Assembly: GCA_016860845.1 (NCBI GenBank)
Contig: BOKF01000036.1
Span: 1 to 64,000 of the forward strand
From: Chloroflexota bacterium
Lineage (GTDB): Bacteria > Chloroflexota > Anaerolineae > 4572-78 > J111
Length of the DNA stretch: 64,000 nucleotides
Reading direction: 5' to 3'
Position 1 is the stretch's first letter. Each line of letters opens with the position of its first letter. The position numbers and the translations under genes were made by a program. The notes beneath the pieces were generated by a model. That model saw nothing but the letters and a program-made list of their open reading frames with translations, was not told where the DNA came from and did not search any database. This document shows, piece by piece, positions 17,823 to 27,078 of the stretch.

Positions 17823-20690
17823 CTACTCTATTGAAATAGGCCAACTCTCAAGAACCAGGTGATCGCCTACAATTTGTCCAGACTTGGTAATCGGCAGCCG
17901 GCCATTCACATCATAGAGACCTATTTCCAGCCGATAGACTTCCTGACCGGGCGGCGTGCCAGCCGGAATAAGCAGATTGTAGGAGTCTACCAGATACTCC
18001 TTCGCCAGCCAACTTGTCGTTGGGAATTGACCCGCCCCCGGAATCTGATCTTGCTGGCTGACAATTTGCCCCTGCTCATCGAGCAAGTGCACAAAGACAG
18101 TCCAACTTCGATCAAACGGCGCCAGCGCCTGCCAATATAAGGTCAGCGGCAGGAAAGCTCCCACCTTAACCCGTGTCTGGGGCAAATCCAGGCCCACCAG
18201 CTTGGCCTGATCGCTGAAATTGACCTCAAGAGGAATTTGGGGGGTAGGCGCTTCGAAGACATGGGGCCGGTCAATCGTTGTCACCGTCGTCAGGATTAAT
18301 TGATCGCTGTCGCCAACCACCAACCGCGTCTTCTCGGCGGTTGTCAAGGCCACAACCAGGCGATACTCTCCCGGCGCGAGTGTCGGGGGCAGCGCCACGT
18401 CATAGGGGTCGCGCAGCAGTGTGCCCTGCCGCCACTGAGGAGAGGGGCGAAGCGGCTCACGTTCATACGAAAGGACGGGCTGCCCGGCAGCATCTTGAAG
18501 CTGAACAACACTTGTTAGCGAGCCGGGAGAATCTACCAGGGATTCCCAAAAAAGATTGAGGGGCAAAATCTCTCCGGCCTTGAAGGGACCCTGCCCCAGG
18601 CTGTATCCCACCAGATGAACCGTTTGACTAAAAACAGCATTGGTCATGGTTTGAATGGGCAGAGTAGCCGCCTGAACGGGCGGGTGGGGATCAACAATCT
18701 CTACTTCGCGCAGCAGCAGCTCTACGCCCAGGGGCTGTCCCCGTTCATCCAACAAATCCAAAGGATGGTCATCACTCATCCGGCGCACGCTGAGCAGCAC
18801 CCGGTATAGACTGGGCGGTGTCCCGGCCGGAACGAGCAGGCCGTGGTGGTCGGTCAAGGTCTGGCCAAAAGGCAGAGTGGTAAAAAAGCTCTGGCCCGCC
18901 CGGGGCTGGCTGTCGCGAATGGCCCAGGTGCGTCCTCCAACATCGGCCAGGCGCAGGCTGACCCGGTGCTCGCTGCCCAGGCTTTTCTCTTTGCGCCAGG
19001 TTAAAGTGACCGGCACAATACCCCGGCCCGCTTCGTATGTTTCGCTACCCATCTTGGCGTCAACCAGGGTCAGGCGGCCGGCAAAATCAGCCGCCGGGGC
19101 AGTAACCAGGGGTGTTTGGGCGGAGCCGGCCAGAGTCAGCTTGGTTTGGGGGCCGTACCATTGCAGCAAGGCCGGATAACCTAACTCGGCAATGTCGGCT
19201 TCGGTCTCATCTTCCCAAAAATGACCGAGCGCCTGGTGCGCCGGGAACCACAGGCGCGGGGAAGTTTGGAAAATGTGAGTCAAATCCTGTCTGCGCCGTT
19301 CCTGGCCAGCCTCTCCTGCCCACTCCTGGCCCCAGCCCGGCACGGCAAAAAAACGCGGTTGAGGGGCGGGCAAATAGGCGTAATAAAAGCCAAGCTGCCA
19401 CTGATAGCTGGCCAGCAAGGTATCTTCAGCAGTAGCGCGGGCGGCAATATCGCGCAGCAGGGGGCGATAATCCTCTTGAGGATAACGGGGTAGGGTATAA
19501 AAACTCAGCAGGCTGACTGCCGTTACCAGCAGTAAAACGCTGGTTATTACCCCGGCCAACACAGCCTGAGAATCCCACAGCCAGACCAACCCGGCGGCAA
19601 TAAAGAGCCAATAGGCCGGTGCGGCGACCAGCCAGGTTCGCTCAAAGTAGGGCGGGGTGAAGGGAAAGACTTGATTAATGGCATAGCCGGCCAGCAACGG
19701 GATGAACAGGTACAAATAAAGGCAGAGGTAGATTTTTTTCCTGGCGTACAAGGTGGCGATAAAGCCCACCGAGGCGACGATGACCGCCGGCAGAGCGATC
19801 CAAACGTAGGGCTGCAAAGGGGGGGGAAGATGGCCGACGCTGAAAGCTATGAAATGGTCGCCAAAGAAGCGCAAGAAATTCAGCGGGAGATAGTTTTCCA
19901 CTTCGCGCTTGTTAATGACGTAATTGACTGTCCGCAGGCCGGCGTAGGCTATCCAGGGCAGGTAAAGCAGCCCAGTCCAAATGAAAGGACTTAGTTCATT
20001 CTGCACCCAGTGAAGAGTCTTTTTGGGTTTGGCAAAAACGTCTGTTTCCAAAGGGGCTTGTCCAAATTTCTTGAGGAGCATGTAGAGAAGTTGAAAGAGA
20101 AAAATGAAGGCCGCGTAGTACATTGTGTAAAGGGCGGCGGTAATGGTGACGATATAAGCCAGTAACCAACGACTGCCGACCGTTGACCGCCGACTGCCCA
20201 GAGGATCACTCTCAGTCTCGTGCCTGATCAGAAAATAAGTAGACAGCGCACCCAAAAGCGTTACCAAACCATACATGCGCACTTCTTGGGAATAATAGAC
20301 CGCCATCGGCATCACTGCCACGACTCCCGCTACTACCGGCCCAACCCGCCGTCCCAGCAGCCGCTGTCCCAAAACAACCATAACCGGTATCAGAGTGGTT
20401 CCGGCTCCAATCGAGAAAAAACGGGCCGTCTCTGGGCCAAAACCGGCGATGGCGAGCCAAATTTTCAAAAGAAGATAGTAAAGCGGCGGATGTATATCAA
20501 CAGCAGTGAGGGCCAGCAATTGGGGCACAGGTTGAGCGGCAAAGTAAAAACTCCAGCCCTCGTCGCCCCATAACGGCTGAAAACTGAGTTGCTGCAAACG
20601 CAGGCCAAAACCCAGCAGGCTAAAAAAAAGTATCCAGTGAGCAACACGAATGCTGGGTTGTCGGCTTTTAAGGCGCTCAAAATAAGTCAT
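17823..20690 (-). CDS. GT39-type membrane glycosyltransferase with C-terminal beta domains
   Basis: 955 residues from the chosen ATG; a TTG five codons upstream is the alternative. The N-terminal half has about ten TM helices with the GT-C signature WGDEGWSF in the first loop (the acidic pair binds the polyprenyl-linked donor), then DIHPPLYYLLLK and YSQEVRMYGLVTL. The C-terminal half (about 500-955) is soluble and built of three or four beta-sandwich repeats that share wording such as PLTLYWQALAPF and LIPAGTPPG. It probably transfers a lipid-linked sugar to an exported protein or polymer; the acceptor is unknown. In-frame residues SDPLGSRRSTVGSRW (about 20177-20215) derive from a GGTCGGCAGTCG-type spacer repeat. 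Confidence 0.82.
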   Translation of the reverse strand: MTYFERLKSRQPSIRVAHWILFFSLLGFGLRLQQLSFQPLWGDEGWSFYFAAQPVPQLLALTAVDIHPPLYYLLLKIWLAIAGFGPETARFFSIGAGTTLIPVMVVLGQRLLGRRVGPVVAGVVAVMPMAVYYSQEVRMYGLVTLLGALSTYFLIRHETESDPLGSRRSTVGSRWLLAYIVTITAALYTMYYAAFIFLFQLLYMLLKKFGQAPLETDVFAKPKKTLHWVQNELSPFIWTGLLYLPWIAYAGLRTVNYVINKREVENYLPLNFLRFFGDHFIAFSVGHLPPPLQPYVWIALPAVIVASVGFIATLYARKKIYLCLYLYLFIPLLAGYAINQVFPFTPPYFERTWLVAAPAYWLFIAAGLVWLWDSQAVLAGVITSVLLLVTAVSLLSFYTLPRYPQEDYRPLLRDIAARATAEDTLLASYQWQLGFYYAYLPAPQPRFFAVPGWGQEWAGEAGQERRRQDLTHIFQTSPRLWFPAHQALGHFWEDETEADIAELGYPALLQWYGPQTKLTLAGSAQTPLVTAPAADFAGRLTLVDAKMGSETYEAGRGIVPVTLTWRKEKSLGSEHRVSLRLADVGGRTWAIRDSQPRAGQSFFTTLPFGQTLTDHHGLLVPAGTPPSLYRVLLSVRRMSDDHPLDLLDERGQPLGVELLLREVEIVDPHPPVQAATLPIQTMTNAVFSQTVHLVGYSLGQGPFKAGEILPLNLFWESLVDSPGSLTSVVQLQDAAGQPVLSYEREPLRPSPQWRQGTLLRDPYDVALPPTLAPGEYRLVVALTTAEKTRLVVGDSDQLILTTVTTIDRPHVFEAPTPQIPLEVNFSDQAKLVGLDLPQTRVKVGAFLPLTLYWQALAPFDRSWTVFVHLLDEQGQIVSQQDQIPGAGQFPTTSWLAKEYLVDSYNLLIPAGTPPGQEVYRLEIGLYDVNGRLPITKSGQIVGDHLVLESWPISIE

Positions 20691-20830
20691 AACACGGCTG
20701 GACAAATAGGAATCTGGTACTGGCAGTGGAACATAGTACTACTTCGGGCTAGTGAATCTACCGGGCAAAGTATTGTAAAATTACCATGAAATTAGAATGC
20801 TTGATATCTTATTTGGGAGGATAAGTTATC

Positions 20831-21097
20831 ATGGATGGAATGAGTCTACTTTTGGGCGGCATGTTGGGTGTTCTGGCGGGCTGGGCCTTTTCCAGCGCCT
20901 CGATCAAGCAGCGCGAAGCCGGCGCCAAGCTTAACAAAGTCAGTAAGGCCAAAGAAGAAATGAGCAAAATGGAAGGGGAGGCGAAGGATAACGAAGAAGG
21001 CAGCTTCGCAGACGCGATTCAAAGTTTTTTGCTCCGCCTGCTTGGTTTTGCGGTCATTGTAGTTCTGGGCGCGATTTTCTTCTATTCCCTCGGTTAA
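20831..21097 (+). CDS. Small two-TM membrane protein of unknown function
   Basis: 88 residues. A glycine-rich TM helix (MSLLLGGMLGVLAGWAF) is followed by a charged helical stretch (about 25-60, lysine/glutamate-rich) and a second TM helix (LLRLLGFAVIVVLGAIFF). GGGAGGATAAG precedes the ATG. I do not recognise a family. It stands alone on the plus strand between the minus-strand glycosyltransferase and mutS2 genes. Its C-terminus ends at the last membrane helix. Confidence 0.6.
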   Translation: MDGMSLLLGGMLGVLAGWAFSSASIKQREAGAKLNKVSKAKEEMSKMEGEAKDNEEGSFADAIQSFLLRLLGFAVIVVLGAIFFYSLG

Positions 21098-21124
21098 AAT
21101 AATAGCTGACAGCTTTCTAAACTA

Positions 21125-23581
21125 TTAGTTATGGGCCAATTTAGCGACGGTAACGCCCTCGCCTCCTTCGCTTTCGTCGCCGGGACGATAAGAACTGATC
21201 ATGGGATGCCCGCTCAATTCCTGGCGTACTGCCTGGCGTAAAGCGCCGCTGCCCTTGCCGTGAATAATGCGCACCCAGGGCAGCCGGGCCAAAAAAGCCT
21301 GGTCCAGGTACTGATCCAACCGCAGCAACGCCTCTTCGGTCACTTGTCCGCGTAAATCCAGCTCCATTCCAGGCGACTCAACCGTGGGCACTTTAACGCT
21401 GCTGTAAGTTGCCTCTGCTTCCCTCGGTGCAGCTTTTTCCTGCAAGACGACATTCGCCAGCGGCATCGTCGAGCGAAACGCACCCAGTTGCACTTCAACT
21501 TGCTTATTTTGCAGGCCGACCACCTCACCCACCGTATTGAATTGTGGAATAAAAACCTTGTCGCCCAGAGAAAGCGTTCCGGGGGCTGGCGGCTGGGGGG
21601 CAGGTTTGGCCTTACTCTTTTTGTCACCCTCAATCTTAGCCTGAATTTTTGTCTCTAGTTGGGTTAATTGCTCCTCAATTTTATCATCAGGAGGTAACTC
21701 AACCTTAACCTTTGCCTCAGCCTCGGCCCTGGCTTTAATTTCCGCTTCCGCTTGCTCCTTGAGCGTGCGAATTTCCTCCCGCGCCGCTTTAATTTCGCGG
21801 CGGGCATCCTCACGGGCGGCATTGAGAATATCCCGGCGTTCCGTATCAATTTCAGCCAGGCGCTTTTGAATCTGTTGGGTTTGCTTTTCGGCCTCTTCCC
21901 GCTCCGCTTCCGCTTGACGGCGCACCTGATGCGCCGCTTCAGTCTGAGCTTTAATTTCGGCCAGCATCGCCTCGATTTGCTGGGCATCTTCGCTGACCAA
22001 ACCTCGCGCCCGGTCAATGATGTCTACCGGCAACCCTAACCGTTGGGCAATGGTGAAGGCATTAGAAGCGCCCGGCAAACCAATCAGCAGCCGGAAGGTA
22101 GGCGACAGGGTAGCGACATTAAACTCCATACTGGCGTTGGCGACGCCTGGCGTAGTATGGGCAAAAGCCTTTAATTCGGAGTAATGGGTCGCTACAAAGG
22201 TCGTCACCTGGCGCTCCAGCAGATAGGATAAGATCGAGCGGGCCAGGGCCGAGCCTTCGATGGGGTCGGTCCCTGCCCCTAGCTCGTCCAGGATGACCAG
22301 TGAACGATGATCGCACTGCTCCAAAATCTGCACAATATTGGTCATGTGCGAGGAAAAGGTGGAGAGACTTTGTTCAATGGACTGCTCATCGCCGATATCG
22401 GCGAAAATACGATTAAAGAAGGGCAGAGTGGAACCTTCGGCGGCGGGAATCCGCAGACCAGCCTGGGCCATGGCCGCCAACAAACCCACCGTTTTGAGCG
22501 AGACAGTTTTGCCGCCGGTATTGGGGCCGGTAATAATGAGCATGCGGGTCTCGGTCGGTAGGGTAATCGTAATCGGTACGACCGTAGCCGGATCAAGCAG
22601 CGGGTGACGGGCCGCGCTAAGTTTAAATGTTGAAGCAGAGGTGCGAGGGGGCAGGGGAGCAGGGGAGATTTCACCCCTCCCCTCACTCTTTTCAACCGGA
22701 TTAAACAGGATCGGCTCAACGGCATCAATCGCCTCGGCATACTTGGCCTTGGCAAAAGCCAGGTCAAGTTCGGCCAAAGCGGCCACGGTGTGGTCAATCA
22801 GGCGGCTTTGCCCGCCCACCTGTTCCGATAGGGCCAGCAGGATTTTGCGAATCTCTTCTTCTTCGTCAAGTTGCAGTTGCCGCCACTTGTTGTTCAGTTC
22901 GACGGTAGCCAGCGGCTCAATAAAGAGGGTGGCCCCACTGGCGCTCTGGTCGTGGATAATACCCTGAATTTTACCCTTGAATTCTGCCTTGAGTGGAAGC
23001 ACGTAACGCCCGGCTCGCTGGGTAACGAGCGGTTCCTGGAGATAGCGGCTGTATTGGGTCGAGGCGACGAGGCGATTGAGCCGTTCCATTAAACGGCTGT
23101 AGGCCGTTTCCAACTCCCGCCGGATGCGGGCCAATTCGGGACTGGCGCTGCTTTTGACCTCACCCCGCTCGTCAATAGCCTGGCTAATGTCGTTAACCAG
23201 GCCGGGGCAAGGCTCGATCCGCTGGGCGATGTCGGCCAGGCGGGGGTAAACTTCGGCCAGGCGAGTGATGGTCCGCTGCAAGTCGCGGGCGGCGGTCAGA
23301 GTCTGGCGGATTTCCAGCAATTCCGGCGGGATTAAGATAGCGCCGCGCTGAGCGCGGCTCGTCAACGGCCGGACATCGCGCGCACCACCAATGCCAATAC
23401 CCACTTTAACCGAGAGTAAATGAACTGCCTCGCTGGTTTCGGCTTGCCAGCCTTGCGCTTCGGCCAGATAAGGGCTGGGCTGCGAGGCCAGGGCCAGTTC
23501 TTTGCTGGCCGAGAACATGGCATAATAGGCTAACTTGTCCAGAATTTTGGGAAATTCCAGGGTAACGAGGTGTTTATCCAC
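21125..23581 (-). CDS. mutS2: Endonuclease MutS2
   Basis: 818 residues with the full MutS2 plan: N-terminal core/clamp (1-320), ATPase domain with Walker A ITGPNTGGKTVSLK and Walker B LVILDELGAGTDPIEGSA followed by FVATHYSELKAFAH, a long charged coiled coil (about 520-640), a KOW-like segment (SLGDKVFIPQFNTVGEV) and a C-terminal Smr nuclease domain (ELDLRGQ, then VRIIHGKGSGALR). The family suppresses recombination and can split or rescue stalled ribosomes. A short low-complexity insertion (SEGRGEISPAPLPPRTSAS) before the ATPase domain is encoded by a GGCAGGGGAGCAGGGGAG minisatellite. The gene begins 20 bases downstream of cvpA, a common pairing. Confidence 0.95.
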   Translation of the reverse strand: MDKHLVTLEFPKILDKLAYYAMFSASKELALASQPSPYLAEAQGWQAETSEAVHLLSVKVGIGIGGARDVRPLTSRAQRGAILIPPELLEIRQTLTAARDLQRTITRLAEVYPRLADIAQRIEPCPGLVNDISQAIDERGEVKSSASPELARIRRELETAYSRLMERLNRLVASTQYSRYLQEPLVTQRAGRYVLPLKAEFKGKIQGIIHDQSASGATLFIEPLATVELNNKWRQLQLDEEEEIRKILLALSEQVGGQSRLIDHTVAALAELDLAFAKAKYAEAIDAVEPILFNPVEKSEGRGEISPAPLPPRTSASTFKLSAARHPLLDPATVVPITITLPTETRMLIITGPNTGGKTVSLKTVGLLAAMAQAGLRIPAAEGSTLPFFNRIFADIGDEQSIEQSLSTFSSHMTNIVQILEQCDHRSLVILDELGAGTDPIEGSALARSILSYLLERQVTTFVATHYSELKAFAHTTPGVANASMEFNVATLSPTFRLLIGLPGASNAFTIAQRLGLPVDIIDRARGLVSEDAQQIEAMLAEIKAQTEAAHQVRRQAEAEREEAEKQTQQIQKRLAEIDTERRDILNAAREDARREIKAAREEIRTLKEQAEAEIKARAEAEAKVKVELPPDDKIEEQLTQLETKIQAKIEGDKKSKAKPAPQPPAPGTLSLGDKVFIPQFNTVGEVVGLQNKQVEVQLGAFRSTMPLANVVLQEKAAPREAEATYSSVKVPTVESPGMELDLRGQVTEEALLRLDQYLDQAFLARLPWVRIIHGKGSGALRQAVRQELSGHPMISSYRPGDESEGGEGVTVAKLAHN

Positions 23582-23601
23582 AACTTACTAAGCTTATTAT
23601 C

Positions 23602-24261
23602 TCAAACAATGATTTCCAGCACACCTTTAAGAATATCGGCATTGCGCGGCACAAATAAGGTGACGGATTGAACTATAACAAAAAGGACCTGGTTAAAAAG
23701 CGGGAGCAAGCCTGAAGTTCTCAGGTTTCTAACCAATCCTCCGGCGAAACCGGAATAAGGTACGTCAGTGCCGGTCGGCTGAAAAATAAATTGGATTACA
23801 CCCAAAAGAAGCGCCAGCCAGATGGTAGTCAAAATAAAGCCCATCGCCAAACCACCCACCGCATTGAGCGGGCCGCCAATAAAGCGCTGGTACGCCGATG
23901 GGGTGACATCTTCTGGAGGACCTACTGTGCCTCTTTTCCTTTTCTTTTTTTTCTTTTCTTCAGGCGGCACCGCCAGATATTTTACCAATAAGCGAAAGCC
24001 GTTAAAAAACACCAACAGCAAAATCAAAAAGGAGATCACATCCGCCGGGGTTTTAGCCATGCCAAAGCCGGAAACATCCGGCTGCAGGATACGGTCGCTG
24101 AGGGGTTTATACAGCCAGAGTGTCACCACTAACCCCAACCAAATACTTACCAGCGACACAATCTGCGAAACTGCGCCTCTGACAAAACCGGCCAGAATTC
24201 CGACAAATAAAATGACGAGCAATAATAAATCTAAGGTATTTAAGCCTAAAATGGGTTGCAT
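23602..24261 (-). CDS. CvpA family membrane protein
   Basis: 219 residues with four TM helices: LDLLLLVILFVGILAGFVRG, IVSLVSIWLGLVVTLWLY, VISFLILLLVFFNGFRLLV and MGFILTTIWLALLLGVIQFIF. RGAVSQIVSLVSIWLG is the conserved first-to-second helix motif. A lysine run (EEKKKKKRKRG) sits in the cytoplasmic loop, and GGPLNAVGGLAMG before the fourth helix is also typical. CvpA proteins affect envelope function and toxin or bile tolerance in other bacteria; the molecular role is unclear. It is co-directional with mutS2, 20 bases apart. Confidence 0.85.
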   Translation of the reverse strand: MQPILGLNTLDLLLLVILFVGILAGFVRGAVSQIVSLVSIWLGLVVTLWLYKPLSDRILQPDVSGFGMAKTPADVISFLILLLVFFNGFRLLVKYLAVPPEEKKKKKRKRGTVGPPEDVTPSAYQRFIGGPLNAVGGLAMGFILTTIWLALLLGVIQFIFQPTGTDVPYSGFAGGLVRNLRTSGLLPLFNQVLFVIVQSVTLFVPRNADILKGVLEIIV

Positions 24262-24302
24262 TACGCCTTCTCCTGAATAGATTGCGTACGAAACATAACT
24301 CT

Positions 24303-24326
24303 ATAATAGCATTTTTTTTCAAAAAT
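24303..24326 (-). promoter_or_regulatory. Candidate extended -10 promoter of cvpA-mutS2
   Basis: On the minus strand TGCTATTAT carries the TGn extension before TATTAT (24303-24308), about 42 bases before the cvpA start. The -35 region is poor. Confidence 0.35.
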
Positions 24327-24372
24327 GACACATCGGCCTTGATTTTGTGGCAAGCTTCATCAGCTAAACATC

Positions 24373-24406
24373 AAAAAAGCCCACCCTAATTCCAGGCGAG
24401 CTTTTT
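24373..24406 (-). terminator. Intrinsic terminator after the bactofilin gene
   Basis: A hairpin with AAAAAAGC at one end and GCTTTTT at the other closes over CCACC and GGCGA. On the minus strand it follows the bactofilin stop by about 35 bases. It closely resembles the hairpin at 41771-41806. Confidence 0.65.
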
Positions 24407-24439
24407 AGGTCATTTCCCGGCCAAACAAAAACCTTGGCC

Positions 24440-24895
24440 CTATTCTGTTTTCGCTTCGGCTGGCTGAGGCTCAATTTCCTCCGCAGTATCAAGCAGGACA
24501 ACTTCCTCCTCGTTGGAAATTGAACTGAAATCAGGGGGTTCCGGCTCATCCTTCATGGCCAGGCTGCCCCGGAAATAGCCTTCTTCATCCAGAAGAAAAC
24601 TACCCACGTCTACATTGCCCCATACCTTGCCGGTGCTGAGTATTTCCAGGCGGCCCGCAGCCTTGATATTGCCGGTGACCGCCCCGCTCACCGAGACATT
24701 TTCGGCAATGAGATCCGCCGCCACTTTAGCCTGAGGGCCAATCACAATATTGCCCAGCGTTTCGATGACGCCCTCTTCACAGACTCCATCAATACGGATG
24801 CTGCCATCACAGATTAATCTGCCCCTAAAATTGGTATTGGGGCCGATCACCGTTTCTATTTTGTCAACTGGGGCGCTTTTGCTTCTACCTAGCAC
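24440..24895 (-). CDS. Bactofilin (polymer-forming cytoskeletal protein)
   Basis: 151 residues from a GTG start that has GGAGG five bases upstream. The central domain (about 15-110) is a right-handed beta-helix built of short repeats: FRGRLICDGSIRIDGVCEEG, NIVIGPQAKVAADLIAENV, VTGNIKAAGRLEILSTGKV. This is the bactofilin fold. The last 40 residues are acidic and disordered (EPEPPDFSS to the end). Bactofilins form nucleotide-free filaments on the inner membrane that position cell-wall enzymes. The gene is monocistronic, with a terminator after it and a spacer repeat before it. Confidence 0.9.
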   Translation of the reverse strand: MLGRSKSAPVDKIETVIGPNTNFRGRLICDGSIRIDGVCEEGVIETLGNIVIGPQAKVAADLIAENVSVSGAVTGNIKAAGRLEILSTGKVWGNVDVGSFLLDEEGYFRGSLAMKDEPEPPDFSSISNEEEVVLLDTAEEIEPQPAEAKTE

Positions 24896-24910
24896 GCCGT
24901 CCTCCTAACC

Positions 24911-24962
24911 AAAGGATGAAGGATGAAGGATGTAAGGATGAAGCTTTCACCCTTCATCCTTT
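24911..24962. repeat. Inverted repeat of GGATGAAGGATGAAGG type
   Basis: Tandem GGATGAA units (24913-24942) face CCTTCATCCTTT (24951-24962), forming a hairpin between lspA and the bactofilin gene. It may act as a terminator for lspA. Confidence 0.6.
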
Positions 24963-25017
24963 CGCCTTCCGCCTTCCAAAGTCCACAATATACTTCAACT
25001 GGGGGTAATTGTCAACG

Positions 25018-25539
25018 TTATTGCAGGTCGTTAGGGGGGGAGGACTCTTCGACCGGCTCAGCTTCTTTTAAACGATGGCGCTCGCCCTGGTTGATGAAGA
25101 GCAGCCAGACCATGCCAACAATGATGAAACTATCGGCCAGGTTGAACGTCGGCCAGCGGGTGGCGCCGACACCGGCATCCAAAAAATCGGTCACGCGGCC
25201 ATCTATCAGCCGGTCAACAAAGTTGGCAATCGCGCCGCCCAGGAGCAAACCAATCGGCCAGCCGGCCGGGGCTGGAAACTGGCCCGATTGCAGCGCCCGC
25301 CAAAACCAAATCGTCAGGCCCAGAATGACAAAGCCGGTGACAATCAACGGGCCTGACCCACCATTGGCAAACATGCCAAAGGCGACCCCCGTATTGTAGC
25401 CCAGGGTAAAACGAAAAAAATCGCCGGCAAGCGGCACGGGTTGATATAGCTCCAGCGTTTGCTCAGCCCAAACTTTGCTTAACCCATCCAGGGCCATGGC
25501 AACTCCCAGCCCCAGCACAACGCGTGTTAATGCTTTCAT
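25018..25539 (-). CDS. lspA: Lipoprotein signal peptidase (signal peptidase II)
   Basis: 173 residues, four TM helices. The catalytic aspartates are D118 in GRVTDFLD and D136 in FNLADSFI, with GGAIANFVDRLIDG just before. DGLSKVWAEQTL and NTGVAFGM are also conserved family motifs. It cleaves the signal peptide of diacylated prolipoproteins at the lipobox cysteine; two likely clients in this window are the lipoproteins at 43929 and 48312. The C-terminal tail (LKEAEPVEESSPPNDLQ) is acidic and variable. The gene seems to be alone; the HD gene upstream is 67 bases away on the same strand. Confidence 0.95.
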   Translation of the reverse strand: MKALTRVVLGLGVAMALDGLSKVWAEQTLELYQPVPLAGDFFRFTLGYNTGVAFGMFANGGSGPLIVTGFVILGLTIWFWRALQSGQFPAPAGWPIGLLLGGAIANFVDRLIDGRVTDFLDAGVGATRWPTFNLADSFIIVGMVWLLFINQGERHRLKEAEPVEESSPPNDLQ

Positions 25540-25606
25540 AATGACGATAGACTATCCTGAAAAGGAACACCTGTCAAATAGATTATCTTCCAACCTTCCC
25601 CTGCCT

Positions 25607-26881
25607 TCACTCCCAAATGTACCAGGCCGGCACATCAGACAGCAGCCAGGACAGCCCCTCGGCCGGGCGTTCCAGCAAAAGGTTAATGAGCGCCCTGGCT
25701 TTCTCCGGGGCGTGAGCCGGAGCCAGGCTGCCGAACTCAACCCCAATCAAACGGTAATGCCCACGCCGGGCATGCAGCATCTCATCATAAGTTTCGACAA
25801 TGCCTTTTAAAATATTGACAATAATGTGAGCAATGGAGGAGGGGCTGGTAATGCCCCGCAAGCGGCATTCCTGCACTACCAACCGGAAAAAGCGAAGGCT
25901 GTAATCCAGCTTGGCGACCAGGGCAAAATCCTCGCAGAAAACATCAATCCGGTTGGTAAACGTCGTTTTCAAAATATCGCTGATCAACTCTTTGTCGTCA
26001 ATCGTGGGCCATTGGCCGCTGTCATCCCGGCTGACGGTCAGCAGCAAGCGCCGAATTCGCTCGACTGTGCTTTCATACTGCCGGGCTTCCTGGACAACGT
26101 ATGGCAGTAAACGTCCCCGGTCGCCCCAGGCATTCTCCAGCGCCTTGATAAAGCGGCTCCAATCACGCATCACCGTCCCGGCCACGCAGCTCGTGAGCGG
26201 AAACGAGGCGCTCATGTCGGCCAGGCTGACTAGCATCAACGCCGTCAGCCGCTGCTCCTGGATTTTCACTTCCTCTTGCATCAGGTTAGTGATGGAGGCT
26301 AACAAGGGTAAGGAGGCCTCGCCGCTGCTAAGTACACCAAATTTATCGTGGTCACGGATGATGGTCAGCAGCGTGCGGAACTCGGTGCGGGTCAGCAGCA
26401 GTTGCAGCTTATCCCGCTCTTCGGGATACATAGACGAGACCAAATACCAGCCAATGGTGGGATGCCGGTCGGTATTAACATATTTACCAATATCGTGGTA
26501 AAGCGCAGCGGCCCGTAAAAAAGTTTTGGTAGCCTCATGTTCACTGGGTGGAAAAAGCGCCGTAGTGGGCGCACCTTTACCAACACCATGCCAGATTTGG
26601 TGGTAACTCATTTCAAAAGAGTCTAACTCAGTGGAGCAGTATGGGCTGGCTCGATCAGCCAAAATATCGGTGGGCTGGTCTGACAGCAGCAAGGCCATAT
26701 TTTTCATCACCGCATGCAAATGAGGCGCTCCTTTGGGATCGCCAGGGTGGGCGGGCGTCTGCGACGGATAAAACAGGGCGGCCAACTGCTCGCCATAAGG
26801 CAAGGTTGGCAACGTTGCCGAATCTGGCATCACATTGCCGGCAAAAATTCCTTCAAAATTATCCTTTGATTTCCGCTTCAT
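25607..26881 (-). CDS. HD-domain phosphohydrolase-like protein
   Basis: 424 residues. HD-superfamily metal ligands are visible: HLHAVMKN (about 54), LYHDIGKY (about 130), RDHDKFG (about 178) and LADMSASF (about 223). The region after residue 240 is helical and I do not recognise it; it includes VQECRLRGITSP and a GVEFGSL segment. No TM helix or receiver domain is present, and the HD-GYP pattern is incomplete, so a cyclic-di-GMP phosphodiesterase role is not supported. It might hydrolyse a nucleotide or another phosphate ester. The start is the first ATG; an internal ATG at codon 18 is possible. Confidence 0.65.
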   Translation of the reverse strand: MKRKSKDNFEGIFAGNVMPDSATLPTLPYGEQLAALFYPSQTPAHPGDPKGAPHLHAVMKNMALLLSDQPTDILADRASPYCSTELDSFEMSYHQIWHGVGKGAPTTALFPPSEHEATKTFLRAAALYHDIGKYVNTDRHPTIGWYLVSSMYPEERDKLQLLLTRTEFRTLLTIIRDHDKFGVLSSGEASLPLLASITNLMQEEVKIQEQRLTALMLVSLADMSASFPLTSCVAGTVMRDWSRFIKALENAWGDRGRLLPYVVQEARQYESTVERIRRLLLTVSRDDSGQWPTIDDKELISDILKTTFTNRIDVFCEDFALVAKLDYSLRFFRLVVQECRLRGITSPSSIAHIIVNILKGIVETYDEMLHARRGHYRLIGVEFGSLAPAHAPEKARALINLLLERPAEGLSWLLSDVPAWYIWE

Positions 26882-26988
26882 GGCTCAGTCTGTACCCCGC
26901 AGCCTAAGAGAATGTTCTAGCATAATAATAGTCGCATAGGTACAGAAATGCAACGCACTGCCTGCTAATCTTCACGCTTTTTACTCAA

Positions 26989-27024
26989 TTTCTCCATAGA
27001 ATCTCCATAATTGCTTGCTATACT
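26989..27024 (+). promoter_or_regulatory. Extended -10 promoter with two 11-bp direct repeats
   Basis: TTTCTCCATAG (26989-26999) and AATCTCCATAA (27000-27010) are adjacent repeats with an 11-bp period, followed eight bases later by TGCTATACT (TGn plus TATACT at 27019-27024). Repeats of this period in the -35 position are how PhoB/OmpR-type regulators activate promoters. The gene downstream is followed by such a regulator. Confidence 0.5.
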
Positions 27025-27078
27025 GTAATCAAAATAAAAAATGAGTTGGTTGTAAAACCAAAAGAATGGAGATAAATG

